64,000 nucleotides of DNA. Origin: JANPCX01 sp050916095 (lineage in GTDB: Bacteria; Pseudomonadota; Gammaproteobacteria; Burkholderiales; Burkholderiaceae_C). Location of the stretch: assembly GCA_050916095.1 (NCBI GenBank), contig CP050901.1:2356001-2420000 (forward strand), given 5' to 3'. Both the position numbers and the translations under genes were made by a program. Below the pieces are notes generated by a model, which worked only from the letters and a program-made list of their open reading frames with translations, made no database searches and was not told the DNA's origin. This document shows, piece by piece, positions 54,721 to 63,332 of the stretch. How positions within the stretch are numbered: the first letter of the stretch is position 1; every line of letters begins with the position of its first letter.

Positions 54721-55338
54721 TTAACCCCGGGCAGCCAAACTTTGCCCCACCATTTTCATCACATGCTTCATGGCTTGGCTCATGACCTTGGGCTTGAGGT
54801 TGAGCTTGTTGATGCAGTTGCCGTGCATGACACCGGCCACACCATGCATAGAAGACCAAATGTAGAGGGCGTCCAGGTCAGCGAGGTCACGTTTGGCCGC
54901 CACGTTGCCATGCATGCGCTGCATCACGCGCCGCAAAATGTCAAAAGCATGTGCGGCATCGCGTACCAAATCGGCGTGCTCTGCCGACTCGGGCCATGGG
55001 GTGCTGAACATCAACCGGTACTCCAAGGGATGGGCCTGAGCGTACCCAAGGTACTGTTGCCCAAGAGATTCCAGATCGGCCACGGGATCATCGAAGCGCG
55101 CGCGTGCATCCAGGTGCGCGGCGAAACGCTCGAAACAGCGGCGCATCACCTCGGCCAACAAATGGTCCCGACTTGGGTAGTGTTTGTAGGGAGCCTGGTG
55201 GGAAACACCCAGCTTCCTGGCCACGTCACGCAGACTTAAGCTTTCTATGCCGCGTTCAGCAATGACTTCTTGCGCAGCAACGATGCACGCGTCACGCAAC
55301 TCCAAGGGTTTGTCGGTTGGCAGGCGTTGTTTTGGCAT
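54721..55338 (-). CDS. TetR/AcrR-family transcriptional regulator
   Basis: 205 residues. The N-terminal helix-turn-helix is clear (AQEVIAERGIESLSLRDVARKLGVSHQAPYKHYPSRDHLLAEV). The C-terminal ligand domain resembles the WHG/TetR_C group (HPLEYRLMFSTPWPE...DALYIWSSMHGVAGVM). Target unknown; no efflux or catabolic gene is adjacent in an obvious operon. Confidence 0.88.
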   Translation of the reverse strand: MPKQRLPTDKPLELRDACIVAAQEVIAERGIESLSLRDVARKLGVSHQAPYKHYPSRDHLLAEVMRRCFERFAAHLDARARFDDPVADLESLGQQYLGYAQAHPLEYRLMFSTPWPESAEHADLVRDAAHAFDILRRVMQRMHGNVAAKRDLADLDALYIWSSMHGVAGVMHGNCINKLNLKPKVMSQAMKHVMKMVGQSLAARG

Positions 55339-55465
55339 GGGGGCAGGCAGCAGCACTTGGCAAGAAGTCTAGCCCGGATATTTCACCCGGGACACGCACG
55401 AGTGGGCTGTGATGCGATGCGCTGGCAAGGGCGAAGCAGGGCATTGTCGAAACTTCGTTTTAACA

Positions 55466-55536
55466 CCGTTCGCCCTGAGCCTGTCAAAGGGCCTTCACTG
55501 AGGCACGCGCCGCTTCGACACCTCAGGGCGAACGGG
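55466..55536. repeat. Inverted pair of REP palindromes
   Basis: CCGTTCGCCCTGAGCCTGTC at 55466 and GCTTCGACACCTCAGGGCGA at 55512 face each other. The rest of the intergenic stretch 55339-55611 shows nothing else. Confidence 0.7.
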
Positions 55537-55611
55537 TTTAGATTAGATTGAACTTAAACAAACCGTATTGGGACTAGCCGCTGTGCGTTCCCGACCACCT
55601 ACCGATTAAAG

Positions 55612-56442
55612 TCAACGTTCCTTTCTCTTTTGCGCCTTCGCCGACTCCGACTTCTGATGCGCCGTCATCCCCTTCATCACCTGGGTGATGACACTCACCT
55701 GACCCCATCGGGGCAACAAAGCCAGCGACCAGCCGAGCAACTTGGACAGCCAACCAGGTCGAACCGTAGTTTGCCGTCCCAACGCACAGAGCGTGGCTTT
55801 TGCCACCACATCGGGATGCAACGCAAGCGCCATTTGCAAGTTGGCGCGCTGTGCAAATCCAGTTCGAATGGGGCCGGGGGCGGATGCAACGACATCGACC
55901 CCATGCGGGGCCAGCTCCACGCGAAGGCCCTCGGCCAAGGTTTGAACGTAAGCTTTGGTCGCTGCATAGTTCGCCGCGCGCGGTACTCCGTGAAATGCCA
56001 GCAATGAACTCATCAGAACAATGCCACCGCCTCCGCGAGCGGACAGCTGCCGCGCAAAGTGCTGGGTCAAGATCAACAAGGCCGTGCAGTTCACGTTGAC
56101 CATCTCGATCTCTGTGGCCAATTTGGAATCGATCAAGGCACCCGACGTACCGAAACCAGCGGCCGCGACCAGCAACCCTACGTCGAGGCCTTGTGTCGCA
56201 TCGATCATGGCGTGAACCTGCTTCAAGTCAGACAAGTCGGCGACGACGACTCTGCACTGCACGGCGTGTGTACTTTCAATCTCTGTGGCCAGCGCTTGCA
56301 GCAGCATTTGACGCCGCGCGACCAGTACCAGGTTGATCCCCTGTGCGGCCAGCCTCAGCGCAAAGGCCCGACCTATTCCTTGTGATGCGCCAGTGACAAC
56401 AGCCCATGGGCCGTGACGAGGAGAAAGCAGTGATGCCCTCAT
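55612..56442 (-). CDS. Short-chain dehydrogenase/reductase (SDR)
   Basis: 276 residues, classical SDR. The cofactor motif TGASQGIG and catalytic YAATK are seen (Ser in VLMSSLLAFHG). The C-terminus ends in a hydrophobic stretch and a basic tail (SAKAQKRKER), as in SDRs of the DltE/YdfG-like group. ATG 56442 follows GAGGTGAGGCG. Substrate unknown. Confidence 0.87.
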   Translation of the reverse strand: MRASLLSPRHGPWAVVTGASQGIGRAFALRLAAQGINLVLVARRQMLLQALATEIESTHAVQCRVVVADLSDLKQVHAMIDATQGLDVGLLVAAAGFGTSGALIDSKLATEIEMVNVNCTALLILTQHFARQLSARGGGGIVLMSSLLAFHGVPRAANYAATKAYVQTLAEGLRVELAPHGVDVVASAPGPIRTGFAQRANLQMALALHPDVVAKATLCALGRQTTVRPGWLSKLLGWSLALLPRWGQVSVITQVMKGMTAHQKSESAKAQKRKER

Positions 56443-56922
56443 CGCCTCACCTCGACCACGGCAGCCGTTTTTTGCACTCGCCAGCACGCCAAAAAATCGA
56501 GGCCACTGCAACGTTCACGCTGCGTTGTCCGGCGGTCGTTTCGAATGAGAGGGCCATTTGATATTGATGGCAAAAGTAGCAGTGCCAAGACGCTGTCAGG
56601 TTGACGGCATCTACCAGTTTATGGAAAATGGTAGACAGCGTCAACATATCGCGTTTATTGGCTTATTGACGTTCACATCAACTGCGACACCAAACACCTT
56701 TCGGGCTGAACCTATCAACACCAGCTCGTGGCACGCTGCAAGGTCCTTCGACACGCGCAGGACGAAGGGGGTAAAAGTTTTCGTGGACAAGGTAAGCATC
56801 AATAGAAATGCAAGTGACTCCCAGACCAACCGCCGATGAGATAGCTGCAACTCGTGCCATGCAGGTCAACTCAGGCAAAGCACACTCTGCAATGCGTGAG
56901 TACCGTATACAGAGAACCAGAC
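56443..56922. other. Intergenic region with stem-loop and decayed REP units
   Basis: No gene is supported. At 56589-56642 two nested inverted repeats (GACGCTGTC/GACAGCGTC and TCTACCA/TGGTAGA) form a branched stem-loop. At 56698-56770 there are weak REP-like half-sites. AT-rich compared with the neighbours. Confidence 0.5.
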
Positions 56923-57867
56923 ATGAAAAAAAACTCCTGTCCAAGTCAACCATCAGCCCACCACCTGCATCGACGGGAGTTCCTGGCGCGCTCCGTTCTG
57001 GCGGCAAGCCCCCTGCTGGGGCTTACCGCTTGCACGGCGTTTGACTACCGAGACGACGATGCGCCCCAGGCCTTGAGCCAACTCCAACCCTTCGAACCTC
57101 GCCCTCACATCGCACTCGTGTTGGGGCCGGGCGGACCGCGTGGTTATGCCCATATTGGTGTGATGCGAGTTCTCGAAGAAGCAGGCATTGAGCCCGACCT
57201 GGTGGTGGGTTGCAGCGTGGGTGCTTTGCTGGGAGTGTTCTGGGCCAGCGGGCTGTCGGCGGCACAGATTGATGAGCGATCCACACAAGGTGGCCCACTG
57301 ACTCTTTTTGATCCATCCCCGTTTGCTGACCGGGGCTGGATTCATGGACAAAAGCTTCAAAACTATGTCAACGACGGTATTGGTCAACGACCCTTGCAAG
57401 CACTGCAACGGCGAGTGATCGTCGTCGCTACACGGCGCGACGACAAAACACCGCGCTTTTTCATCTCTGGCAACGCAGGAGTCGCAGTTCGCGCTTCCAG
57501 CGCGGTGCCGGGCATCGTATCGCCTGTGGGCATCTCCGGCGTCGAATACGAGGATGGTGACGAGTCTCTGCCGTTGGCGGTGAGCGCGGCTCGCGCCGCA
57601 GGTGCGCGTTTCGTCATTGCTGTGAACGTATATCCGAGGTTGGAGAGCACCCCACCGGACGCTCCGCCGTCCATGCTTGCCCGCGACGCGCGACGCCGCG
57701 CCCGCATCGAACCCGAACTAACGCGCGCCGATTTTGTGCTGCACCCCGACCTGGGTTACTACGCCAGCCCCTTGCGCAGCTACTTTGTCGAATCGCGCCA
57801 AATCGGTGAGGCCAACGCACGCGAACAATTGGCCTCTTTGCGCGCCAAACTGGACGACGTGATGTAA
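56923..57867 (+). CDS. Patatin-like phospholipase, predicted lipoprotein
   Basis: 314 residues. The N-terminus has a twin-arginine RREFLA followed by a hydrophobic core and a lipobox (LLGLTACTA), so it is probably exported and lipidated. The patatin fold shows an oxyanion loop GPGGPRGYAHIGV, the nucleophile elbow GCSVG and the dyad Asp in EDGDESLPLAVSAARAAGA. ATG 56923 is picked because the signal sequence follows directly. Likely hydrolyses membrane lipids; substrate unknown. Confidence 0.85.
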   Translation: MKKNSCPSQPSAHHLHRREFLARSVLAASPLLGLTACTAFDYRDDDAPQALSQLQPFEPRPHIALVLGPGGPRGYAHIGVMRVLEEAGIEPDLVVGCSVGALLGVFWASGLSAAQIDERSTQGGPLTLFDPSPFADRGWIHGQKLQNYVNDGIGQRPLQALQRRVIVVATRRDDKTPRFFISGNAGVAVRASSAVPGIVSPVGISGVEYEDGDESLPLAVSAARAAGARFVIAVNVYPRLESTPPDAPPSMLARDARRRARIEPELTRADFVLHPDLGYYASPLRSYFVESRQIGEANAREQLASLRAKLDDVM

Positions 57868-57916
57868 ACGGGGTGCGCGTCCGCTCTAAGTGCTTGTCGA
57901 CCACACCCCATTGAAC

Positions 57917-58112
57917 CTAGTGTGGTGTTTCACTCTATCTGGAACATAAAAACGCGCCTTTTGGGCCATGGCGGCGTTGCAAATCCGCGCGATACCACGG
58001 GGGATCGCTGTGGCAGCCCAAGCAAAGCGCAGGGCTAACCTGCGCAAGGCCTTGCCCTGACCCAAAACGCATCGTTTTTATTTGTTCCATCAAGAGTGCA
58101 ACACCACACTAG
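57917..58112. mobile_element. MITE-like element with about 38-bp inverted repeats
   Basis: CTAGTGTGGTGTTTCACTCT at 57917 is matched, inverted, by CTAGTGTGGTGTTGCACTCT ending at 58112. The similarity continues through GGAACA and TAAAAACG. 196 bp in all, no coding capacity. Probably a miniature element moved by a transposase encoded elsewhere. Confidence 0.65.
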
Positions 58113-58150
58113 AAACGGCTGTTGAACGCCGTTTCAACCGGTGAACGACC

Positions 58151-60457
58151 TCACCCAGCCACCACGCGGTAGGGCTTCAACCCCACATCCAGCACCTTGC
58201 CTTTGCGAGCGCGTTTGCCCTGATAGGCCACCAGTGCAGCAGCACGCAAGGTTTCGTCTTTACTTTTGCCGCCCCGCCCTGTGCCCAATACCTGCAAGGA
58301 CTGTGCGAACACGGCCACGCTGACCAAGGCGTCTTTGGCTTCTAGATCCATCAAGGTCAAACCACGGCCGCCGTTGGCTTGCAGTTTGAGTTCTTCGCGT
58401 GGAAATACCAAGAGGCGGCCGGTCAAGGAGAGACAGGCCACTTGAGTTCCTGCGCCTGCACTGGCTGGCGGCAAGAGTTTTTCTTCAGCCTCCAAAGTAA
58501 GGAAACTCTTGCCGCCGCGCTGACGCGAAACCAAGTCGCCGAGTCGCGCGAGCAGTCCATAACCACCGGTCCCGGCCAGCAGCACGGTTTGTTCCACGTT
58601 GCCCGCAAGGTAATGGGATGGCTGAGTGCCAGTCTCCAAATCGATGAGGGTGGTGATGGGTTGTCCATCACCGCGCCCACCGGGTAGCAGGCTCACGGCC
58701 ACCGAATACACCCGGCCATTGCTGCCAAATACAAGCAGCGGGTCCACGCTGCGGCAAGCAAAAGTGCCATAGAGGGCGTCCCCCGACTTGAATTGCAGGC
58801 TGTCAGCCGCCACCTCGTGTCCTTTGAGCGCACGAACCCAGCCCTTCATGCTGACCACCACAGTCACGGGCTCGTCGACCACCTTGATCTCGGCCACCGC
58901 TTTTTTCTCGGCTTGAATCAAGGTGCGGCGTTCGTCACCAAACTGTTTGCTGTCCGCCTCGATCTCTTTGATAACGGTGCGCTTCAAGCTGCTCGGGTTG
59001 TTCAGAATGTCTTCGAGCTTGCCTTGCTCCAGCCGCAGTTCTTTGAGCTCTTGCTCAATCTTGATGGCTTCCAGCCGCGCCAGTTGGCGCAGGCGAATCT
59101 CCAGAATGTCATCGGCCTGAATGGCCGTGAGCTTGAAGCGTTCGATCAGCGCGGCCTTGGGCTCGTCGGCCTGGCGAATGATGCGGATGACTTCGTCGAT
59201 GTTCAGCAGAACCAGCTGCCGGCCTTCCAGCACATGGATTCGGGCCAGCACTTTGTCCAGCCGGTGCTGGGAGCGGCGCTGCACGGTGTCCAAGCGGAAA
59301 GTGATCCACTCCTGCAGCATCTGCCGCAGACTTTTCTGCGTCGGGCGGCCGTCCAGACCCACCATGGTGAGGTTGATGGAGCTGGAGGTTTCCAGGCTGG
59401 TGTGGGCCAGCAAGGTGGTGATGAGTTCTTGCTGGGAGGTGCGGCTGGTTTTGGGCTCAAACACCAGGCGCACGGCGGCTTCTTTGCCGCTTTCATCACG
59501 CACCGCATCCAGCACACCCAGCACCGTGGCCTTGAGTTGAACTTGTTCCGCGGTCAGGGCCTTCTTGCCTGCTTTGACTTTGGGGTTGGTCAGCTCTTCA
59601 ATTTCTTCCAGCACTTTTTGGGCACTGGTGCCTGTGGGCAATTCGGTAACCACCAACTGCCACTGGCCCCGCGCCAATTCTTCAATCTTCCAGCGGGCGC
59701 GCACCTTGATGCTGCCGCGGCCACTTTGGTAGGCCGATTGAATGTCAGCGGCCGGGCTGATGATTTGCCCGCCGCCTGGAAAGTCGGGGCCAGGAATCAA
59801 GGCAAACAGTTCGTCGTCCGCCAGTTTGTCGTTGCGAATCAGCGCGACACAAGCGGCTGCCACTTCGCGCAAATTGTGCGATGGCACCTCGGTGGCCAAT
59901 CCCACGGCAATGCCACTGGCGCCATTGAGCAGCACAAACGGCAGGCGAGCCGGAAGTTGCTTGGGCTCGTCAAACGAACCCTCGTAGTTGGGTACGAAAT
60001 TGACGGTGCCTTCGTCGAGTTCATCCAGCAACAACCGTGTGATCGGGGACAAGCGCGCTTCGGTGTAACGCATGGCAGCTGCGCCATCGCCGTCGCGGGA
60101 GCCGAAATTGCCCTGACCGTCGATCAAGGGATAACGCTGCGAAAAATCCTGCGCCATGCGCACGAGGGCGTCGTAGGCGGCGGTGTCACCGTGCGGGTGG
60201 TACTTGCCGATCACATCCCCGACCACACGCGCACTCTTGACCGGCTTGGGGCCGCTGGCGGTGGAACTGTTGGTATAGGCCAGGCCCAGGCGTTCCATGG
60301 CGAAGAGGATGCGGCGCTGCACGGGCTTTTGCCCGTCGCACACATCGGGCAAGGCGCGGCCTTTCACCACACTGAGGGCGTATTCCAGATAGGCACGTTC
60401 GGCGTAGGCCGAGAGGGCGACTTCGTTGTCGGGGCTATCAAAAAGCGTCGGGGCCAT
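58151..60457 (-). CDS. parC: DNA topoisomerase IV subunit A
   Basis: 768 residues. The breakage-reunion domain has the catalytic Tyr in AAMRYTEARLS and the quinolone-region sequence GKYHPHGDTAAYDALVR (Thr and Asp at the E. coli Ser80/Glu84 positions). The C-terminal beta-pinwheel ends LKPYRVVAG. Works with ParE to decatenate chromosomes. ParC rather than GyrA by length and by the nearby parE. Confidence 0.95.
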   Translation of the reverse strand: MAPTLFDSPDNEVALSAYAERAYLEYALSVVKGRALPDVCDGQKPVQRRILFAMERLGLAYTNSSTASGPKPVKSARVVGDVIGKYHPHGDTAAYDALVRMAQDFSQRYPLIDGQGNFGSRDGDGAAAMRYTEARLSPITRLLLDELDEGTVNFVPNYEGSFDEPKQLPARLPFVLLNGASGIAVGLATEVPSHNLREVAAACVALIRNDKLADDELFALIPGPDFPGGGQIISPAADIQSAYQSGRGSIKVRARWKIEELARGQWQLVVTELPTGTSAQKVLEEIEELTNPKVKAGKKALTAEQVQLKATVLGVLDAVRDESGKEAAVRLVFEPKTSRTSQQELITTLLAHTSLETSSSINLTMVGLDGRPTQKSLRQMLQEWITFRLDTVQRRSQHRLDKVLARIHVLEGRQLVLLNIDEVIRIIRQADEPKAALIERFKLTAIQADDILEIRLRQLARLEAIKIEQELKELRLEQGKLEDILNNPSSLKRTVIKEIEADSKQFGDERRTLIQAEKKAVAEIKVVDEPVTVVVSMKGWVRALKGHEVAADSLQFKSGDALYGTFACRSVDPLLVFGSNGRVYSVAVSLLPGGRGDGQPITTLIDLETGTQPSHYLAGNVEQTVLLAGTGGYGLLARLGDLVSRQRGGKSFLTLEAEEKLLPPASAGAGTQVACLSLTGRLLVFPREELKLQANGGRGLTLMDLEAKDALVSVAVFAQSLQVLGTGRGGKSKDETLRAAALVAYQGKRARKGKVLDVGLKPYRVVAG

Positions 60458-60500
60458 AGTCGTTCAAATGAATGGATTTTTTCGCGCGAGGACAAACCAT

Positions 60501-60709
60501 GTCCGTTCGCACTGAGCTTTTCGAAGTGGTGTAAAGAGGTACACGCTGGCTTCGACAGGCTCAGCCCGAACGGTATGAGGTGTGATGATTGATGTCACTC
60601 TCGATAGTCCGTTCGGGCTGAGCCTGTCGAAGCCGCCGCGATGAGAGGTGCTTGCACTTCGACAAGGCCTTTAGTCCTGAGCCCCGTCGAAGGGTCAGTG
60701 CGAACGGAC
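60501..60709. repeat. Cluster of REP palindromes between the GNAT gene and parC
   Basis: Half-sites at 60501-60526, 60549-60573, 60607-60634 and 60658-60709 alternate in orientation and can form at least two long hairpins. They occupy most of the 299-bp gap and nothing else is seen there. Confidence 0.75.
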
Positions 60710-60756
60710 TCGTATTTGTCATGATTTATAAAAACATCAATAGGAATTTTTGACAA

Positions 60757-61287
60757 TCAATGCGGCGCACGCTGGATCAGGGTTTCATATTCCATCTTCA
60801 ACAAAGACATGACGATCAAACTGTCGTATCCCTCTGGCGTGAGCACGCTCTCGCGCAAACGCCCTTCTTCTACAAAACCTTCACTGCGGTAAAGCGCTTG
60901 GGCGCGCGTATTACGCGACTTCACGTCCAACCAGAAACGGTGAGCGTGAAGGTCTTCAAACGCCATGCGCGTCAGCAACCGAACGCAAGCGCGTCCCAGC
61001 CCGTGCCCTTTATGCTGCAAAACGATGCGTTTGAGTTCCACGGAATGGTGAGGATTGCGGCAGCCTTGCAGGATCACGAAACCCGTGCTTTCATAGGCCT
61101 GCCCCGACTCAATGATGAAGTGGCGAAAGTCCGGGAATCGCACCGCGCCCTCGTGCTGTGTGCGCTCCCAGGGCGTGATGAAGGGCAGGTTGGCCGGGTC
61201 TTGCTCCACCGACACCACGAAGTCCAGGTCGGACAACATGGTGGGGCGCAGCCGAACCGGCACCAAAGACGCGGGCGCATCAAACAT
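60757..61287 (-). CDS. GNAT-family N-acetyltransferase
   Basis: 176 residues. GNAT core with ELKRIVLQHKGHGLGRACVRLL (acetyl-CoA loop, Q/RxxGxG/A type) and DVKSRNTRAQALYRSEGF. ATG 61287 overlaps the parE stop by 8 nt, so it is coupled to parE. Substrate unknown; the RimI/RimJ-like pattern is only suggestive. Confidence 0.85.
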   Translation of the reverse strand: MFDAPASLVPVRLRPTMLSDLDFVVSVEQDPANLPFITPWERTQHEGAVRFPDFRHFIIESGQAYESTGFVILQGCRNPHHSVELKRIVLQHKGHGLGRACVRLLTRMAFEDLHAHRFWLDVKSRNTRAQALYRSEGFVEEGRLRESVLTPEGYDSLIVMSLLKMEYETLIQRAPH

Positions 61288-63274
61288 CAACTTCCACCGC
61301 GTCCCCATGCAACTCCATCAGGTCTCGCCTGGCCTGGGCCTCGCCCTTGCCCATGAGTTTGGTCAATGACGAGGTGGTCGCATCAAACCCCAGGGCCGCA
61401 AACTCCACTTTCAGCAAACGGCGCGTCTCGGGGTTGAGCGTGGTTTCCCACAGCTGCTCGGCGTTCATTTCACCCAGGCCTTTGAAGCGCCCGATGCTCC
61501 AGCTGCCTTCACGCGCGCCTTCTTTGCGCAGCTTGTCCAAGGTGGCATGCAGCTCACCCTCGTCCAGCGCATAAATTTTGGCAGCCGGTTTTTTGCCACG
61601 TGCGGGCGCATCCACACGAAAGAGTGGCGGCTTGGCGATGTAGATGCGGCCTTCTTCAATCAGTTTGGGGAAATGGCGGAAGAAAAGTGTGAGCAGCAGC
61701 ACTTGAATGTGCGAACCATCGACGTCCGCATCGCTCAAGATGCACACCTTGCCGTAACGCAAGCCACTCATGTCCACGTTGTCGGTGGCGCTGTGGGGAT
61801 CCACCCCCAAAGCCACCGCAATGTCGTGAATTTCGTTGTTGGCAAAGAGGCGGTCTTTCTCCACCTCCCAGGCGTTGAGCACCTTGCCGCGCAGTGGCAA
61901 CACCGCTTGGGTTTCTTTGTTGCGGCCCATCTTGGCACTGCCGCCGGCGGAGTCGCCCTCGACCAGAAAAATCTCGTTCAGGTTCAGGTCGCGGCTTTCG
62001 CAGTCGGTGAGTTTTCCTGGCAACACCGCCACACCAGAGCCTTTGCGTTTTTCTACTTTTTGGCTGGCGCGCTGGCGTGTTTGCGCTTGTTTGATGACCA
62101 GCTCGGCCAGCTTTTTGCCCAAGTCCACATGCTGGTTCAGCCACAACTCCAGCGGCGGCTTGACTGCCATGGACACCAGACGCAGGGCATCACGGCTGTT
62201 CAAACGCTCCTTGATCTGGCCTTGGAATTGCGGGTCCAACACCTTGGCGGACAGCACAAAACTGGCGCGTGAAAAAACGTCTTCTGGCATCAGCTTCACC
62301 CCCTTGGGCAAGAGGCTGTGCATGTCGATGAAGGCTTTGATGGCACCAAAGAGGCCGTCCTTCAAACCTGATTCGTGGGTGCCACCGGCCACGGTGGGAA
62401 TCAGGTTCACATAACTTTCCCGCATGGGCGTGCCGTCTTCGGTGAAAGCGACACACCAGGCGGCACCCTCACCTTCGGCCACGTCTTCTGCCTCTTGTCC
62501 GGTGGCGTAATGTTCGCCTTCAAAAAGCGGGATCACCGGGTCTGCCGTGAGGGTCTGCATCAGATAGTCACGCAAACCGCCCTTGTAAAGCCACTGCTGC
62601 ACCTCACCCGTTTTTTCATAGGTGAGGGACACGCTCACTCCAGGCATCAGCACCGCCTTGCTGCGCAGCAAATGCGTCAACTCTGCCTTGGGAAACTCAG
62701 CACTCTCGAAATACTTCGCGTCGGGCCAGGCCCGCACCGTGGTGCCTGATTTACGGTCCCCGGCGGCCTGTTTACGCAAACTCAAGGGCTCGATGACATC
62801 GCCCCCCGAGAAAGTGAGCGTGGCCACTTGCTGCTCACGCCACACCGACACTTCCAGACGCTTGGCCAGTGCATTGGTCACGCTCACGCCCACGCCATGC
62901 AAACCGCCTGAGAAGCTATAGGCACCGCCCGCGCCTTTGTCGAACTTGCCGCCTGCATGCAAACGGGTGAACACGATCTCCACCACGGGCACTTTTTCTT
63001 CCGGATGCAGACCAAAGGGGATGCCTCGGCCATCGTCCTGGACGCTGACGGAGCCATCGGCATGCACCGTCACATCGATGCGTTTGCCTTGGCCGGCCAG
63101 TGCTTCGTCGGCGGCGTTGTCGATCACCTCTTGGATGATGTGCAGCGGGTTGTCGGTGCGGGTGTACATGCCCGGGCGCTGCTTGACGGGCTCCAGGCCC
63201 TTGAGCACGCGGATCGATGATTCGCCGTAGCTTGAGTCAGATTTGGATGAATTGGATTTGCTTGAACTTGCCAT
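61280..63274 (-). CDS. parE: DNA topoisomerase IV subunit B
   Basis: 664 residues. GHKL ATPase motifs EVIDNAADEAL, DDGRGIPFG and GGLHGVGVSVTNAL; TOPRIM motifs EGDSAGG and DADVDGSH; C-terminal GRFKGLGEMNAEQLWETT. Shorter than GyrB and without its insert, so ParE. A Ser/Lys-rich N-terminal extension precedes the core. Confidence 0.95.
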   Translation of the reverse strand: MASSSKSNSSKSDSSYGESSIRVLKGLEPVKQRPGMYTRTDNPLHIIQEVIDNAADEALAGQGKRIDVTVHADGSVSVQDDGRGIPFGLHPEEKVPVVEIVFTRLHAGGKFDKGAGGAYSFSGGLHGVGVSVTNALAKRLEVSVWREQQVATLTFSGGDVIEPLSLRKQAAGDRKSGTTVRAWPDAKYFESAEFPKAELTHLLRSKAVLMPGVSVSLTYEKTGEVQQWLYKGGLRDYLMQTLTADPVIPLFEGEHYATGQEAEDVAEGEGAAWCVAFTEDGTPMRESYVNLIPTVAGGTHESGLKDGLFGAIKAFIDMHSLLPKGVKLMPEDVFSRASFVLSAKVLDPQFQGQIKERLNSRDALRLVSMAVKPPLELWLNQHVDLGKKLAELVIKQAQTRQRASQKVEKRKGSGVAVLPGKLTDCESRDLNLNEIFLVEGDSAGGSAKMGRNKETQAVLPLRGKVLNAWEVEKDRLFANNEIHDIAVALGVDPHSATDNVDMSGLRYGKVCILSDADVDGSHIQVLLLTLFFRHFPKLIEEGRIYIAKPPLFRVDAPARGKKPAAKIYALDEGELHATLDKLRKEGAREGSWSIGRFKGLGEMNAEQLWETTLNPETRRLLKVEFAALGFDATTSSLTKLMGKGEAQARRDLMELHGDAVEVDV

Positions 63275-63332
63275 GGGCGCGCATTGTAGGCAGCAGCCTG
63301 CAGGCCGGCGAGGATTGAACTACATTGCTGGA

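Noticed and set aside
56558..56839. 93-codon ORF between the SDR and patatin genes
   Set aside because: It mostly translates a stem-loop and REP-like sequence, with no ribosome-binding site or recognisable domain.
58793..60592. 599-codon open frame on the plus strand opposite parC
   Set aside because: It is the antisense of a fully supported parC with all topoisomerase motifs. Long antisense frames are expected at this GC content, and the translation matches no family.
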